Source of the DNA: Desulfobulbaceae bacterium
Lineage (GTDB): Bacteria; Desulfobacterota; Desulfobulbia; Desulfobulbales; Desulfobulbaceae
Length of the DNA: 45,242 nucleotides
Assembly: GCA_011391865.1 (NCBI GenBank)
Contig: JAABPV010000001.1
Location: forward strand, 17,676 to 62,917
Direction: 5' to 3'
Part shown: positions 34,805-45,242 of the stretch, in pieces
How positions within the stretch are numbered: the first letter of the stretch is position 1
Layout: each line of letters starts with the position of its first letter
Translations under genes and position numbers: made by a program
Notes under the pieces: model-generated
What the model was told of the DNA's origin: nothing
What the model saw: only the letters and a program-made list of their open reading frames with translations
The model's database searches: none

Positions 34805-36460
34805 ATGATCCGATCACGACTGAAAAACCTTCTTGACCACTACTTCCAGCAGGGCGTGGAGCAGAGCCTCTGGTCTGCCGCCGCCGCTGGCCTGTACAAT
34901 CTGGAAACGCCCAAGCACGAGGGCCAGGGCGATTTTGCCACCAACTTCGCCATGATCGTCGCAGGCAAGGAGCGGCGCAAGCCCCGCGAGGTGGCCGAGC
35001 AGTTAGCCGCGCTGCTTCGGCAGGATGCCGCCCTTGTAGACAAGGTGGAAATCGCCGGGCCGGGCTTTGTGAACCTCTTCCTCAACCCGGCGGTCTGGAG
35101 TTCCGTACTCGCGCCAATTGCCGAGCAGGGAGAGAAATTTGGCCTCTGCAATATTGGCAAAAGCATCAAGGCGATGGTCGAGTTTGTCAGTGCCAATCCG
35201 ACCGGCCCGCTGACTGTCGGGCATGGCCGCAACGCGGTGCTCGGCGACGCAGTTGCCAGCCTGCTCGTCGCGGTCGGCTGGGATGTCACCCGCGAGTATT
35301 ACTTCAACGATGCGGGGCGGCAGATGCGCGTCCTCGGCGCGTCGCTCAAGGCCCGCTATTTGGAAAAGCTCGGCCTGCCGAACGAATTCCCGGAGGACGG
35401 CTATCAGGGCGGCTACATGTACGACATCGCCCAAGGGATGATTGACGAGGCGGGCGAGGGCTTCAAGAACGCGGATTTGGATGTGTTCCGCAAGCGGGCG
35501 CAGGAGGCGATTTTTGCTGACATTGACGCGACGCTGAAGCGCATCGGCATCAGCTTCGATTCCTACTACAACGAGCACAGCCTCTACGAGAACGGGTTGA
35601 TCGAGGACGTGGTGGCCGAGCTGCGGGCGAAAGGGCTAGTCTATGAGCAGGAGGGCGCGACCTGGTTCAAGACCACCGAGTTCGGCCAGGCGCAGGACCG
35701 CGTAATCATCAAGAACACCGGCGAGCCGACCTACCGCCTGCCGGACATCGCCTATCACCGCGAGAAGTTCCGGCGCGGCTTTGAGCGGATGATCAACGTC
35801 TTCGGCTCAGACCACATCGCCACCGTGCCGGACGTGCTGGCCGGAGTCGAGGCGCTCGGCTACGACAAAAGCAAGGTGCAGGTGATCATGCACCAGTTTG
35901 TCACCCTGATGCGCGGCGGCAAGCAGGTGAAGATGTCCACCCGCAAGGCTTCCTTCATTACTGTAGATGAGCTGGTGGACGAGGTCGGCACGGACGCGCT
36001 CCGCTTCTTCTTCCTGATGCGCAAGGCTGACTCGCAGTTAGAATTTGATCTGGAGCTGGCTAAGGCGCAAAGCCAGGAGAACCCGGTGTATTATGTGCAA
36101 TACGGCCACGCCCGGCTCTGTTCCATCGAGCGGCTGGCTGAAGAGCGCGGCATCGCCTTGCCGGAGCCTGCGGGCTCGGATTTGAGCCAGCTCAAGGAAG
36201 CGGAGGAGTATCAGCTCCTGAAAACGCTGGCCGCCTATCCCGGCCTGATCGCCGACGCGGCGGAAGACTTGGCTCCGCACCGGCTGATTTTCTTCCTCAT
36301 GGATTTGGCCGGGCAGTTCCACTCCTTCTACAACAAGCACAAGGTGATGACCGAGGATCCGCAGCTGACAGCGGCGCGGCTCTGCCTGTGCAGGGGCGTG
36401 AAAACGGTCTTGGCCAACGGGCTGGGACTGATCGGCGTGAGCGCGCCGGAGCGGATGTAG
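34805..36460 (+). CDS. argS: Arginyl-tRNA synthetase
   Basis: Charges tRNA-Arg with arginine using ATP. 551 residues, normal length. The N-terminal domain (LWSAAAAGLYNLETPKHEGQGDFATNFAM), class I signature NPTGPLTVGHGRN, VFGSDHIATVPDV, KMSTRKASFI and the C-terminal helical anticodon-binding domain (LAGQFHSFYNKHKVM) are all present. AGAGA lies upstream of the ATG. Host-like GC content, immediately after an AT-rich insert. Bases 35727-35781 are repeated at the end of alr. Confidence 0.97.
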   Translation: MIRSRLKNLLDHYFQQGVEQSLWSAAAAGLYNLETPKHEGQGDFATNFAMIVAGKERRKPREVAEQLAALLRQDAALVDKVEIAGPGFVNLFLNPAVWSSVLAPIAEQGEKFGLCNIGKSIKAMVEFVSANPTGPLTVGHGRNAVLGDAVASLLVAVGWDVTREYYFNDAGRQMRVLGASLKARYLEKLGLPNEFPEDGYQGGYMYDIAQGMIDEAGEGFKNADLDVFRKRAQEAIFADIDATLKRIGISFDSYYNEHSLYENGLIEDVVAELRAKGLVYEQEGATWFKTTEFGQAQDRVIIKNTGEPTYRLPDIAYHREKFRRGFERMINVFGSDHIATVPDVLAGVEALGYDKSKVQVIMHQFVTLMRGGKQVKMSTRKASFITVDELVDEVGTDALRFFFLMRKADSQLEFDLELAKAQSQENPVYYVQYGHARLCSIERLAEERGIALPEPAGSDLSQLKEAEEYQLLKTLAAYPGLIADAAEDLAPHRLIFFLMDLAGQFHSFYNKHKVMTEDPQLTAARLCLCRGVKTVLANGLGLIGVSAPERM

Positions 36461-36495
36461 AAGCGGTTCGAGGAACGCTCCCGTAGCAAGCTGCT

Positions 36496-36539
36496 CGAAG
36501 CAAAGTGCCTGACAAAGGAGCGTCAGGCACTTTGCTTCG
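36496..36539. terminator. Convergent terminator between argS and secA
   Basis: A perfect 18-bp stem (36496-36513 and 36522-36539) with an 8-base loop in the 123-base space between two convergent genes. T tracts are weak on both sides, so termination may depend on stem strength. Confidence 0.75.
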
Positions 36540-36583
36540 TTTGCGGGGAGCTGCGCAAGGAAGGAACGCGGTCGCTGCGGTGT

Positions 36584-39130
<2,547 letters not shown>

Positions 39131-39175
39131 GCTTGCTCTCCGCAGACGGAGCTGTTCAGCTCCGCGCCGCCAGGA

Positions 39176-39649
39176 TTAGTCGTTGGTCCAGATCAGCGCC
39201 TCTTCGTCGCAGTCCGGGAATTTGGGGCACTGAATGCAGTCGCTCCATATTTTATGCGGCAATTCGCTTTTTTCAATGGGCGCAAAGCCTAATTTGCGGA
39301 AAAAGCCGCCTTGGTAGGTCAGAGTGAAGACACGGCCTATCTCCAAGCTCTTCGCCTCGTCAAGGCAGGAATTGACCAGCTCGCGGCCCAGACCCAGGCC
39401 CTGGCTTTCCGGCACCACGGCGAGCGAGCGGATTTCTGCCAGATTTTCCCAGCAGATATGCAGGGCGCAGGCTCCCTGCACCCCGCCGTCATCATAGACG
39501 ACAAAGTCGCGCAGGCTGTCGTACAGCGAGCTGATGGAGCGGCCCAGCAGCAGCCCTTTATTGGCGAACTGTTGCAGCAAACTGTGAATCGGTTTGACAT
39601 CGCCCATGCGGGCCGGACGGATTTTGGCGGCTCCGTTCATGATCGGCAT
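39176..39649 (-). CDS. GNAT N-acetyltransferase, short ArgA-like
   Basis: 157 residues from ATG 39649; ATG 39640 is also possible, and the longer frame from a TTG is unlikely. IRPARMGDVKPIHSLLQQFANKGLLLGRS, IRSLAVVPESQGLGLGRELV (acetyl-CoA loop) and the end HKIWSDCIQCPKFPDCDEEAL are typical of the short N-acetylglutamate synthases of deltaproteobacteria. It probably makes N-acetylglutamate for arginine synthesis. It ends 45 bases before secA. Confidence 0.85.
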   Translation of the reverse strand: MPIMNGAAKIRPARMGDVKPIHSLLQQFANKGLLLGRSISSLYDSLRDFVVYDDGGVQGACALHICWENLAEIRSLAVVPESQGLGLGRELVNSCLDEAKSLEIGRVFTLTYQGGFFRKLGFAPIEKSELPHKIWSDCIQCPKFPDCDEEALIWTND

Positions 39650-39736
39650 TTCGGCTGAAGGTTGCGGAAGTGGAATGTGCTGACGCAGAAAAACATGCAG
39701 AGTACCTCGCAGCCGCTCTTTGGTCAAGGCCGCAGA

Positions 39737-40105
39737 TCATTCCGCCCTGATTCCGGCAGGCTCCGGCGGGCTGATCCGCCGCTTTCTCTCTGACGGCAGG
39801 AGCAGCACCCCCTCAATGTCCGGCAGAGGCCGCAGCTCCGGCGCGGCACTGCGGATTTCGGCAGGACGGTCAGCAGCCCTGCTGCCGGACGCGGACGCAG
39901 CTGCTGGCGGATTCGAGGTCGGCGGCGGATAAAGAATGGTCTGTCCCGCCCAGATGCCGAGCAGGAACATCCACAGAAAAAGGCAGAACACAACCACGCC
40001 GATGCCGACTATGCCGCTGAGGCCGAGCTGGACGGTGAAAACCGGGCCGGACGGCTCGCGCTGGTCATGCTGCTGCTCCGGGGCTGTGTGCTTGCGGCGG
40101 GACAT
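39737..40105 (-). CDS. Small membrane protein of unknown function
   Basis: 122 residues from ATG 40105; the frame upstream of this Met does not look like protein. One membrane segment (LSGIVGIGVVVFCLFLWMFLLGIWAG) follows 30 charged residues, so the N terminus is inside. The outer part is Pro/Ala/Ser-rich (residues 60-122). The segment resembles the anchor of SPOR-domain proteins that often lie near argS in this group, but no SPOR domain is present; it may be truncated or simply different. Confidence 0.6.
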   Translation of the reverse strand: MSRRKHTAPEQQHDQREPSGPVFTVQLGLSGIVGIGVVVFCLFLWMFLLGIWAGQTILYPPPTSNPPAAASASGSRAADRPAEIRSAAPELRPLPDIEGVLLLPSERKRRISPPEPAGIRAE

Positions 40106-40160
40106 GAGGATCGGGAAAAAGGTGGCTGAAACGGCTGCTGCCTGCCTTTTATAGCAAATT

Positions 40161-40204
40161 CCGCCGCAGAGGGGCAAGGGTTTTTCCCCTTGACGCTGCG
40201 GCGG
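40161..40204. repeat. Inverted repeat in a divergent intergenic region
   Basis: CCGCCGCAG (40161-40169) and CTGCGGCGG (40196-40204) form a 9-bp stem, with AGGGG/CCCCT nested inside. A perfect TATAAT (40222-40227) follows, 53 bases before the gene at 40280, but without a convincing -35 box, so activator dependence is possible. Confidence 0.5.
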
Positions 40205-40279
40205 AGCACTGCTCGGCGCGGTATAATCAGCTGCGCGACCTTTCTTTTTTCCCTTTGAACTCAACTGCCAACTGCGACA

Positions 40280-40654
40280 ATGCCTGTCAGCAATCCTTGT
40301 GTGCGCTGCGGTGCCTGCTGCGCCTTTTTTCGGGCCTCTTTTTACTGGGGCGAGACTGAATCCGGCACGCCCGGCGGCGTGCCGGATGACCTCACCGAAA
40401 AAATCAACGATTTTCGGGTGCAGATGAAGGGCACACGCGGACTGAACCCACGCTGCGTCGCGTTGACTGGCGAGATTGGCAGGAGCGTGGCCTGCGCGAT
40501 CTACGAGCAGCGTTCCTCGGTCTGCCGGGCTTTTCCGCCTTCCCTGCAAGACGGCGTGGTCAATGAGGACTGCAACCGGGCGCGGGCCGCGCACGGCCTG
40601 AAACCGGTGACTCCGGCTGACTGGGGCGTGGAGGATTTTCCTAAAGCCGCCTGA
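40280..40654 (+). CDS. YkgJ-family cysteine cluster protein
   Basis: 124 residues. The N-terminal CVRCGACCAFF, then PRCVAL, ACAIYEQRSSVCRAFPPS and a late Cys in EDCNRAR form the zinc- or iron-binding cysteine cluster of the YkgJ/CxxCxxCC family. The molecular role of the family is unknown. It is transcribed away from the small membrane protein gene. Confidence 0.88.
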   Translation: MPVSNPCVRCGACCAFFRASFYWGETESGTPGGVPDDLTEKINDFRVQMKGTRGLNPRCVALTGEIGRSVACAIYEQRSSVCRAFPPSLQDGVVNEDCNRARAAHGLKPVTPADWGVEDFPKAA

Positions 40655-40672
40655 TAAAGCGAAAAAACAAGA

Positions 40673-40697
40673 GGGCGCAACATGTTCCGCTGCGCCC
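40673..40697. terminator. Hairpin between convergent genes
   Basis: GGGCGCA (40673-40679) and TGCGCCC (40691-40697) with an 11-base loop, between the YkgJ-family gene and the GH13 gene. No long T tract. Confidence 0.5.
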
Positions 40698-40706
40698 CGC
40701 TGGCAT

Positions 40707-42578
40707 TTATTCAGTCCGCCACACTCTCCCGTAATTGCCCGGCACTTGCAGCCACCGTGTTTCTCCGGCTGTCACTTGGCCAAGATTGAGCGCGGGCGCA
40801 TCGGCTCCATGCAGCATTTCTTGGTAATTGCCGCTCTGCGGAAAGGCATACGGAACCCACTGCTCTTGATCGCTGAAATTCAGTGCCACCAAGCTGAAGG
40901 CTGAGCCGAGCTTTCGGTGAAAAAGGAGCACGCCTTTGGACTGATAGTTGTCATAATGGTTGCAGAAATAATGCCCGCCTTCTCGGAATTCAACACAGTT
41001 TTTCCGAAGCGCCAGCATTTTGCGGAAAAGGGCGATCACTGCCTTGCCGATTGAATCATAAAAATAGTCCCAGCGCACAGGGCGCATCAGCATAACTCTC
41101 CCCCAACCTTCATTCGGCACAAAATAATTTTCACCGAATTCCTGCCCCTGCCAAAGCATGGGAATGCCTTTGGCGGTGAGCAGGCCAATAATGTAAGGCT
41201 GAAGCCTGTACCATAAAGAGCGGTCGCCCTGACGCAGCAGATCAGACTGATCTATATGGATAAAATTACAAATAAAACGAGAGTGATCATGATTCTCTAT
41301 ATACTGCAAGGCTGTTTTTGGCAGAATATCGGCATTGTGCTGCGCCTGATCAGGATATCCTGACAGTCCAAGGCGGAATCCAAGGTCAGTGATAGCATCT
41401 TTGCTACCATGCGCAACTCCTTTGGCCGCTCCTAAGGTTTCATTCTGCCAAGTGCAGTTGCTGTAGGTTGCCGAAACGATTTCCACAGGCTCTTCAAGCT
41501 GCTCTGCGCATTGAATCAACGTGTTGTCATGACCGTTACTGAAGCGCTGCCAATAACCTTTGTTTTGCCGGACTTTATTTTTGACAGCTTGATAAGTGCT
41601 GTACACCAAATTGGAATAGCCAGCTCCAACTGAACCATCATAATAATTAGGCACACAGTCATAGCGGAATCCGTCGGCATGATAGCAGTCGAGCCAGTGC
41701 AAGTTGACCGTGAAAAAGAAATCACGGACGATCTGACGACGATAATCCACGCTTTCTCCGAAATAATCCTTTGCAAATACGCCGACAAAAGGATTTTCGT
41801 TATACTTCAGCTCCCGGTACAGATATGAATACGGGAAACTCCAGTCTGTATGACCATAGACAGCGTCAAAGATTACAGCTATTCCCCGTTTGTGAGCTTC
41901 ATCGACAAAACGTTGCATGTTGCAGCGTTTGCCAAAGCGTTCGTCCACTCCAAAGTAGCCTATAGGCAAAAAGCCCCAGTCAATGGTGTTGGCAACATTG
42001 GATACCGGCATTAATTCCAAACAATTGATGCCAAGATCTGCAAGATAGCCAAGTTTTTCGCTTGCGCCCTCAATGCTGCCGCCAAATTCGGAGATCATCA
42101 TTTCGTAAATCACCAAATCAGACAGCTTCGGTGTTTTCCAATTCGCCTCTTCTTCGCTCCATGTGTAACTGTGACTTTCGGCATATCCCAAGGTAAAGGC
42201 GGAAAGTTTGCCAACACCAAATTCACGAGCGAATGGATCGACAATCCAGTCAATTTCATGCGACACAGAAGGATTGCGCAGCATGAAGCGATACACATAC
42301 CGGCCTGGCTGTCCCCAAGCAGAAGAGGGATAGGGTCTTTCAGAAGGATCAATCAAAATTTCTCCCGACCAGTAATCGCTATAAACAGGGTCAGGGGCAT
42401 GGGTCAGCTCGAAGCACTTGGGCTGAACATGCTGCAAAAACTGATCGTGCTCATGAATGACCTTTACCCAAAGTCGGTTGCCATCCTTGGCAGAAACCCA
42501 AGGCAGATACAGTCCGAAGTGCACCCGATTGCCGGGCAGCTCGCGAGGTCCAAGTTTTTCCAACGGCATCAAATTCAT
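40707..42578 (-). CDS. GH13 alpha-amylase family enzyme (branching or trehalohydrolase-like)
   Basis: 623 residues from ATG 42578, preceded by GGAGGGAAAC; the upstream start at 42629 lacks this. An N-terminal carbohydrate-binding beta domain (HFGLYLPWVSAKDGNRLWVKV) precedes the barrel. The catalytic residues are Asp307 (ADGFRYD), Glu359 (CAEQLEE) and Asp431 (IENHDHSRF), with VIFDAVYGH as region I. GIPMLWQGQEFGEN and a small C-terminal beta domain follow. The order resembles glycogen branching enzyme and maltooligosyltrehalose trehalohydrolase. It acts on alpha-1,4 glucans; exact specificity is open. No signal peptide, so cytoplasmic. Confidence 0.88.
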   Translation of the reverse strand: MNLMPLEKLGPRELPGNRVHFGLYLPWVSAKDGNRLWVKVIHEHDQFLQHVQPKCFELTHAPDPVYSDYWSGEILIDPSERPYPSSAWGQPGRYVYRFMLRNPSVSHEIDWIVDPFAREFGVGKLSAFTLGYAESHSYTWSEEEANWKTPKLSDLVIYEMMISEFGGSIEGASEKLGYLADLGINCLELMPVSNVANTIDWGFLPIGYFGVDERFGKRCNMQRFVDEAHKRGIAVIFDAVYGHTDWSFPYSYLYRELKYNENPFVGVFAKDYFGESVDYRRQIVRDFFFTVNLHWLDCYHADGFRYDCVPNYYDGSVGAGYSNLVYSTYQAVKNKVRQNKGYWQRFSNGHDNTLIQCAEQLEEPVEIVSATYSNCTWQNETLGAAKGVAHGSKDAITDLGFRLGLSGYPDQAQHNADILPKTALQYIENHDHSRFICNFIHIDQSDLLRQGDRSLWYRLQPYIIGLLTAKGIPMLWQGQEFGENYFVPNEGWGRVMLMRPVRWDYFYDSIGKAVIALFRKMLALRKNCVEFREGGHYFCNHYDNYQSKGVLLFHRKLGSAFSLVALNFSDQEQWVPYAFPQSGNYQEMLHGADAPALNLGQVTAGETRWLQVPGNYGRVWRTE

Positions 42579-42819
42579 GTTTCCCTCCAGATTGTTTGTG
42601 TTGTGAAGCTTTTTCTTCCTGTCCACCAATATAACTCATGCCATCTTTGGACAACAGGCCCTGACGCGTCAAAAAGCGGAACTGCCGCCGCAGGCGAAAA
42701 AGTAAGGACGCACTTGCCGCCGTTGCCCCGCAGGCATTCCAAGCTGCTCAAGCAGTGCCAGCCGCATCAGTAAAAAATTGATACAAAGAATCATTCTCAA
42801 TTTACAAGATTCCACTTTT

Positions 42820-42844
42820 ATTTCGCGAAATCTTGAAAAGATTT
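42820..42844. promoter_or_regulatory. Overlapping palindromes, possible operator
   Basis: ATTTCGCGAAAT (42820-42831) is a perfect palindrome. AAATCTT-GAA-AAGATTT (42828-42844) is a second one that shares four bases with it. AGAAT-C-ATTCT (42787-42797 region) is a third, Fur-like at best. They lie in the AT-rich part of the region between GH13 and aprB, suitable for a repressor of either gene. Confidence 0.4.
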
Positions 42845-43071
42845 CCTTTTATCTCAAAAAAACTTGCTGATGTCAAGCTATTTTTTGCTTCTTTTTAGGC
42901 AAGAAGGACAGGGGGGTATCCCTCGACTCCAGCTCGCGCTTTGAACGAGTGTCAGCCCTTGGCTTGGCGCAGTGCTACGCGGACGCGGCGACGCAACTCC
43001 TGATCAAATCCATGAATATTTCTTATAATGGAGACTGGGAGCAAATTTTATGCGCTTTCAAAAGATTTTTC

Positions 43072-43100
43072 TTGACATTGAGCGGCCAAACAATTATTAA
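43072..43100 (+). promoter_or_regulatory. Promoter of aprBA
   Basis: Consensus TTGACA (43072-43077), a 17-base spacer, and TATTAA (43095-43100). The transcript would have a leader of about 170 bases before aprB. Confidence 0.65.
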
Positions 43101-43275
43101 ATGGACTCATTTGCAGCCATCAGCGTCTCGGCGGGCGGAGGACAGCCCTGAGCACAGCGGGAGACGGAAGGCTTTGCTGAAATATAACAGATTGTTGCGC
43201 AGATTCCCAGTCAAAATCGCAATGTGACGGCGCTCTCCGCTGTCATCAGGAAAATCCAATAGGAGGTATCTTCAA

Positions 43276-43704
43276 ATGCCAAGTTTTGTAAACCCGGAAA
43301 AGTGTGACGGCTGCAAGGGCGGCGACAAAACCGCCTGCATGTACATCTGCCCCAACGACCTGATGGTGCTCAACGTTGAGGCGATGAAGGCATACAACCA
43401 AGAGCCGGACGCATGCTGGGAGTGCTACTCCTGCGTCAAAATCTGCCCGCAGGGCGCGATCGCAGTGCGCGGCTACGACGACTTCGTACCCATGGGCGGC
43501 CAGGTGCATCCAATGCGCTCCTCCGACTCCATCATGTGGACGATCAAATTCCGCAACGGCAACATCAAACGCTTCAAGTTCCCGATCCGCACCACCGCCG
43601 AGGGTTCCGCCAACGCCTACGCCGATGTTAAGGGCGCGAACCTTGAGGATGAGTGTTTGGCACTGGAGACCGCGCTGAAGGCTCCGACCATGCTCGCGAA
43701 ATAA
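43276..43704 (+). CDS. aprB: Adenylylsulfate reductase subunit beta
   Basis: Iron-sulfur subunit that passes electrons to or from AprA in the reversible reduction of APS to sulfite and AMP. 142 residues. Two 4Fe-4S motifs are visible, starting CDGCKGGDKTACMYICP and CWECYSCVKICP, followed by the tail that wraps around AprA. AGGAGGTATCTTC precedes the ATG. It sits 42 bases before aprA, the normal order. The enzyme is cytoplasmic and central to sulfate reduction or sulfur oxidation. Confidence 0.98.
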   Translation: MPSFVNPEKCDGCKGGDKTACMYICPNDLMVLNVEAMKAYNQEPDACWECYSCVKICPQGAIAVRGYDDFVPMGGQVHPMRSSDSIMWTIKFRNGNIKRFKFPIRTTAEGSANAYADVKGANLEDECLALETALKAPTMLAK

Positions 43705-43746
43705 CAGCTTTCAACTGAATCTGATCAGATAAAGGAGACATTGAAC

Positions 43747-45242
43747 ATGGCTTTACCTAACAAGCCGAAAGGCGAGCTGGCTGCGGTTGCCAATCCGGCC
43801 ATTGTTGAGCATAACTGCGACGTGCTGATCGTCGGCGGCGGCATGGCTGCCTGCGGCACGGCATTCGAGATCAAGAAGTGGGCACCCGCCGACATGAAGA
43901 TCATCTTGGTTGACAAGGCCGCGATGACCCGTTCCGGCGCGGTCGCTCAGGGTCTGTCCGCCATCAACACCTACATCGGCGACAACGCGATTGAGAACTA
44001 CGTCAAGATGGTCCGCAACGACCTGATGGGCGTAGTGCGCGAGGACCTGATTTACGATCTGGGCCGTCACGTGGACGAGTCTGTGAAGCTGTTTGAGGAG
44101 TGGGGTTTGCCGATTTGGAAGAAGGCTGAGGACGGCTCCAACCTGGACGGTGCCAAGCCTGCCAAGAGCCTGCGCGAGGGCGGCCAGCCTGTGCGCACCG
44201 GCAAGTGGCAGATCATGATCAACGGCGAGTCCTACAAGTGTATCGTTGCTGAAGCTGCCAAGAAGGCGCTGGGCGAAGAGAACATCATGGAGCGCATCTT
44301 CATCGTCAAGATGCTGCTGGACAAGAATCAGCCGAACACCATCGCTGGTGCAGTTGGTTTCTCCACCCGCGAGAACAAGGTTCACGTCTTCACCTGCAAG
44401 ACCGCTATGGTTGCTTGCGGCGGCGCGGTTAACATCTTCCGTCCGCGTTCCACTGGCGAGGGTAAAGGCCGTGCATGGTATCCGGTATGGAACGCAGGTT
44501 CCACCTACACCATGTGCGCTCAGGTTGGCGCGACCCTGACCATGATGGAAAACCGCTTCACCCCGGCCCGCTTCAAAGACGGTTACGGCCCGGTTGGCGC
44601 ATGGTTCCTGCTGTTCAAGGCCAAAGTTTCCAACGGCAACGGCGAGTTCTACGCCATGGGCGATGCAGCCAAAGAAGAGCTGAAGAAGTTCATGCCGTAC
44701 GGTGCTTCTGCGGTTACTCCGACCTGTCTGCGTAACCACCTGATGGTGAACGAGTTCAAAGCAGGTCGTGGCCCGGTGTACATGGCTACCGACGTGGCAC
44801 TGAACTCTTTCCTCGACGAGCTGCGCGCTCAGGGCAAGAACGAGAAGGATGTTGCCAAGTTCTGGAAGCATCTGGAGTCTGAGGCATGGGAGGACTTCCT
44901 CGACATGTCCATCGGTCAGGCTGGTCTGTGGGCGGGCATGAACATCGAGCCGGAGAAAGTCGGTTCTGAGATCATGCCGACCGAACCGTACATGCTGGGA
45001 TCCCATTCCGGCTGCTGTGGTATCTGGACCTCTGGCCCGAACGAGAGCTGGGTGCCGGATGTTCAGGGCAAGCCGCGTTCACATCAGTACAAGTGGGGCT
45101 ACAACCGCATGACCACCGTCAACGGCATGTTCACTGCTGGTGACGGCGTAGGTGCTTCCGGTCATAAGTTCTCTTCCGGTTCCCATGCTGAAGGCCGCAT
45201 CGTTGGCAAGCAGATGGTGAAGTACTGCCGCGACAACGCCAG
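43747..45242 (+). CDS. aprA: Adenylylsulfate reductase subunit alpha (3' end cut by window)
   Basis: FAD-containing catalytic subunit. The ATG at 43747 follows AAAGGAGACATTGAAC; 498 codons are visible before the window ends. The FAD-binding start (CDVLIVGGGMAACGTAFE), SGAVAQGLSAINTYIG, a substrate-site region with NRFTPARFKDGYGPVGAW, and FTAGDGVGASGHKFSSGSHAEGR are characteristic. Codon use is strongly biased (TCC, GGT, AAG), as in highly expressed genes. Together with aprB it marks the organism as a dissimilatory sulfur metaboliser. Confidence 0.98.
   Translation, partial: MALPNKPKGELAAVANPAIVEHNCDVLIVGGGMAACGTAFEIKKWAPADMKIILVDKAAMTRSGAVAQGLSAINTYIGDNAIENYVKMVRNDLMGVVREDLIYDLGRHVDESVKLFEEWGLPIWKKAEDGSNLDGAKPAKSLREGGQPVRTGKWQIMINGESYKCIVAEAAKKALGEENIMERIFIVKMLLDKNQPNTIAGAVGFSTRENKVHVFTCKTAMVACGGAVNIFRPRSTGEGKGRAWYPVWNAGSTYTMCAQVGATLTMMENRFTPARFKDGYGPVGAWFLLFKAKVSNGNGEFYAMGDAAKEELKKFMPYGASAVTPTCLRNHLMVNEFKAGRGPVYMATDVALNSFLDELRAQGKNEKDVAKFWKHLESEAWEDFLDMSIGQAGLWAGMNIEPEKVGSEIMPTEPYMLGSHSGCCGIWTSGPNESWVPDVQGKPRSHQYKWGYNRMTTVNGMFTAGDGVGASGHKFSSGSHAEGRIVGKQMVKYCRDNA

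Larger units (their letters stand above)
42579..43275. other. Long divergent intergenic region upstream of aprBA
   Basis: About 700 bases between the GH13 and aprB genes. The GH13-proximal part is host-like; 42770-42900 is AT-rich and holds two overlapping palindromes; 42950-43270 has no frame I trust. The promoter at 43072-43100 is the only well-supported element. The long leader before aprB (about 170 bases) could hold further control. Confidence 0.5.

Noticed and set aside
42785-42799. Fur box
   Set aside because: AAAGAATCATTCTCA matches a Fur-type 7-1-7 pattern only partly, and neither neighbour is an iron-uptake gene.
42949-43227. 92-codon gene upstream of aprB
   Set aside because: It contains the aprBA promoter and lacks a ribosome site or protein-like pattern.

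Overview
The window most likely comes from a Desulfobulbales-type bacterium (Desulfobacterota) with dissimilatory sulfur metabolism. The evidence is aprB followed by aprA at the right end, two Lon proteases in tandem, an argS/secA neighbourhood, and a moderately GC-rich housekeeping background. The many Uma2, toxin-antitoxin and HEPN genes, and the secreted FN3 and trypsin-like proteins, would fit a filamentous sulfur bacterium such as a cable bacterium. That last step is inference; no 16S or other marker is present.

Layout. 1-6396 (minus strand): ftsY (cut by the window edge) and two complete lon genes, with a 23-bp palindromic repeat array between ftsY and the first lon. 6594-7394: a left-handed beta-helix acyltransferase-like gene. 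7395-10340: an AT-rich island of exported, cysteine-containing unknown proteins, some of them broken. 10351-11556: a serA-type phosphoglycerate dehydrogenase. 11635-14970: a 1111-residue protein with three fibronectin III domains and a glycoside-hydrolase-like domain. 15045-23359: mostly cell-envelope genes (Kazal-type lipoprotein, two trypsin-fold proteases, two other lipoproteins) mixed with a methyltransferase and a radical SAM protein. 23427-24429: a thioesterase and a higBA module. 24483-29440: an ABC-F ATPase followed by a RelE/Phd-type module, a PD-(D/E)XK-like gene and an Apea-type HEPN gene. 29812-32585: small membrane proteins and alr. 32722-34789: a Uma2 nuclease and a second HEPN gene. 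34805-42578: argS, then secA, a GNAT acetyltransferase, a small membrane protein, a zinc-cluster protein and a GH13 enzyme. 43276-45242: aprBA, behind a long upstream region with a good promoter.

Two patterns stand out. First, several accessory inserts lie between a core gene and a short, diverged second copy (an 'echo') of part of that same gene. This is seen for the beta-helix gene tail, the ABC-F tail (three copies), an internal piece of argS fused to the end of alr, and an internal piece of the radical SAM gene. It looks like a repeated way of adding cassettes beside core genes, with the echo as a scar. Second, two of these inserts independently hold a PD-(D/E)XK-fold protein followed directly by an Apea-type HEPN protein with an intact R-x4-H motif. 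That is a plausible two-gene nuclease/RNase defence module, present twice with unrelated sequences.
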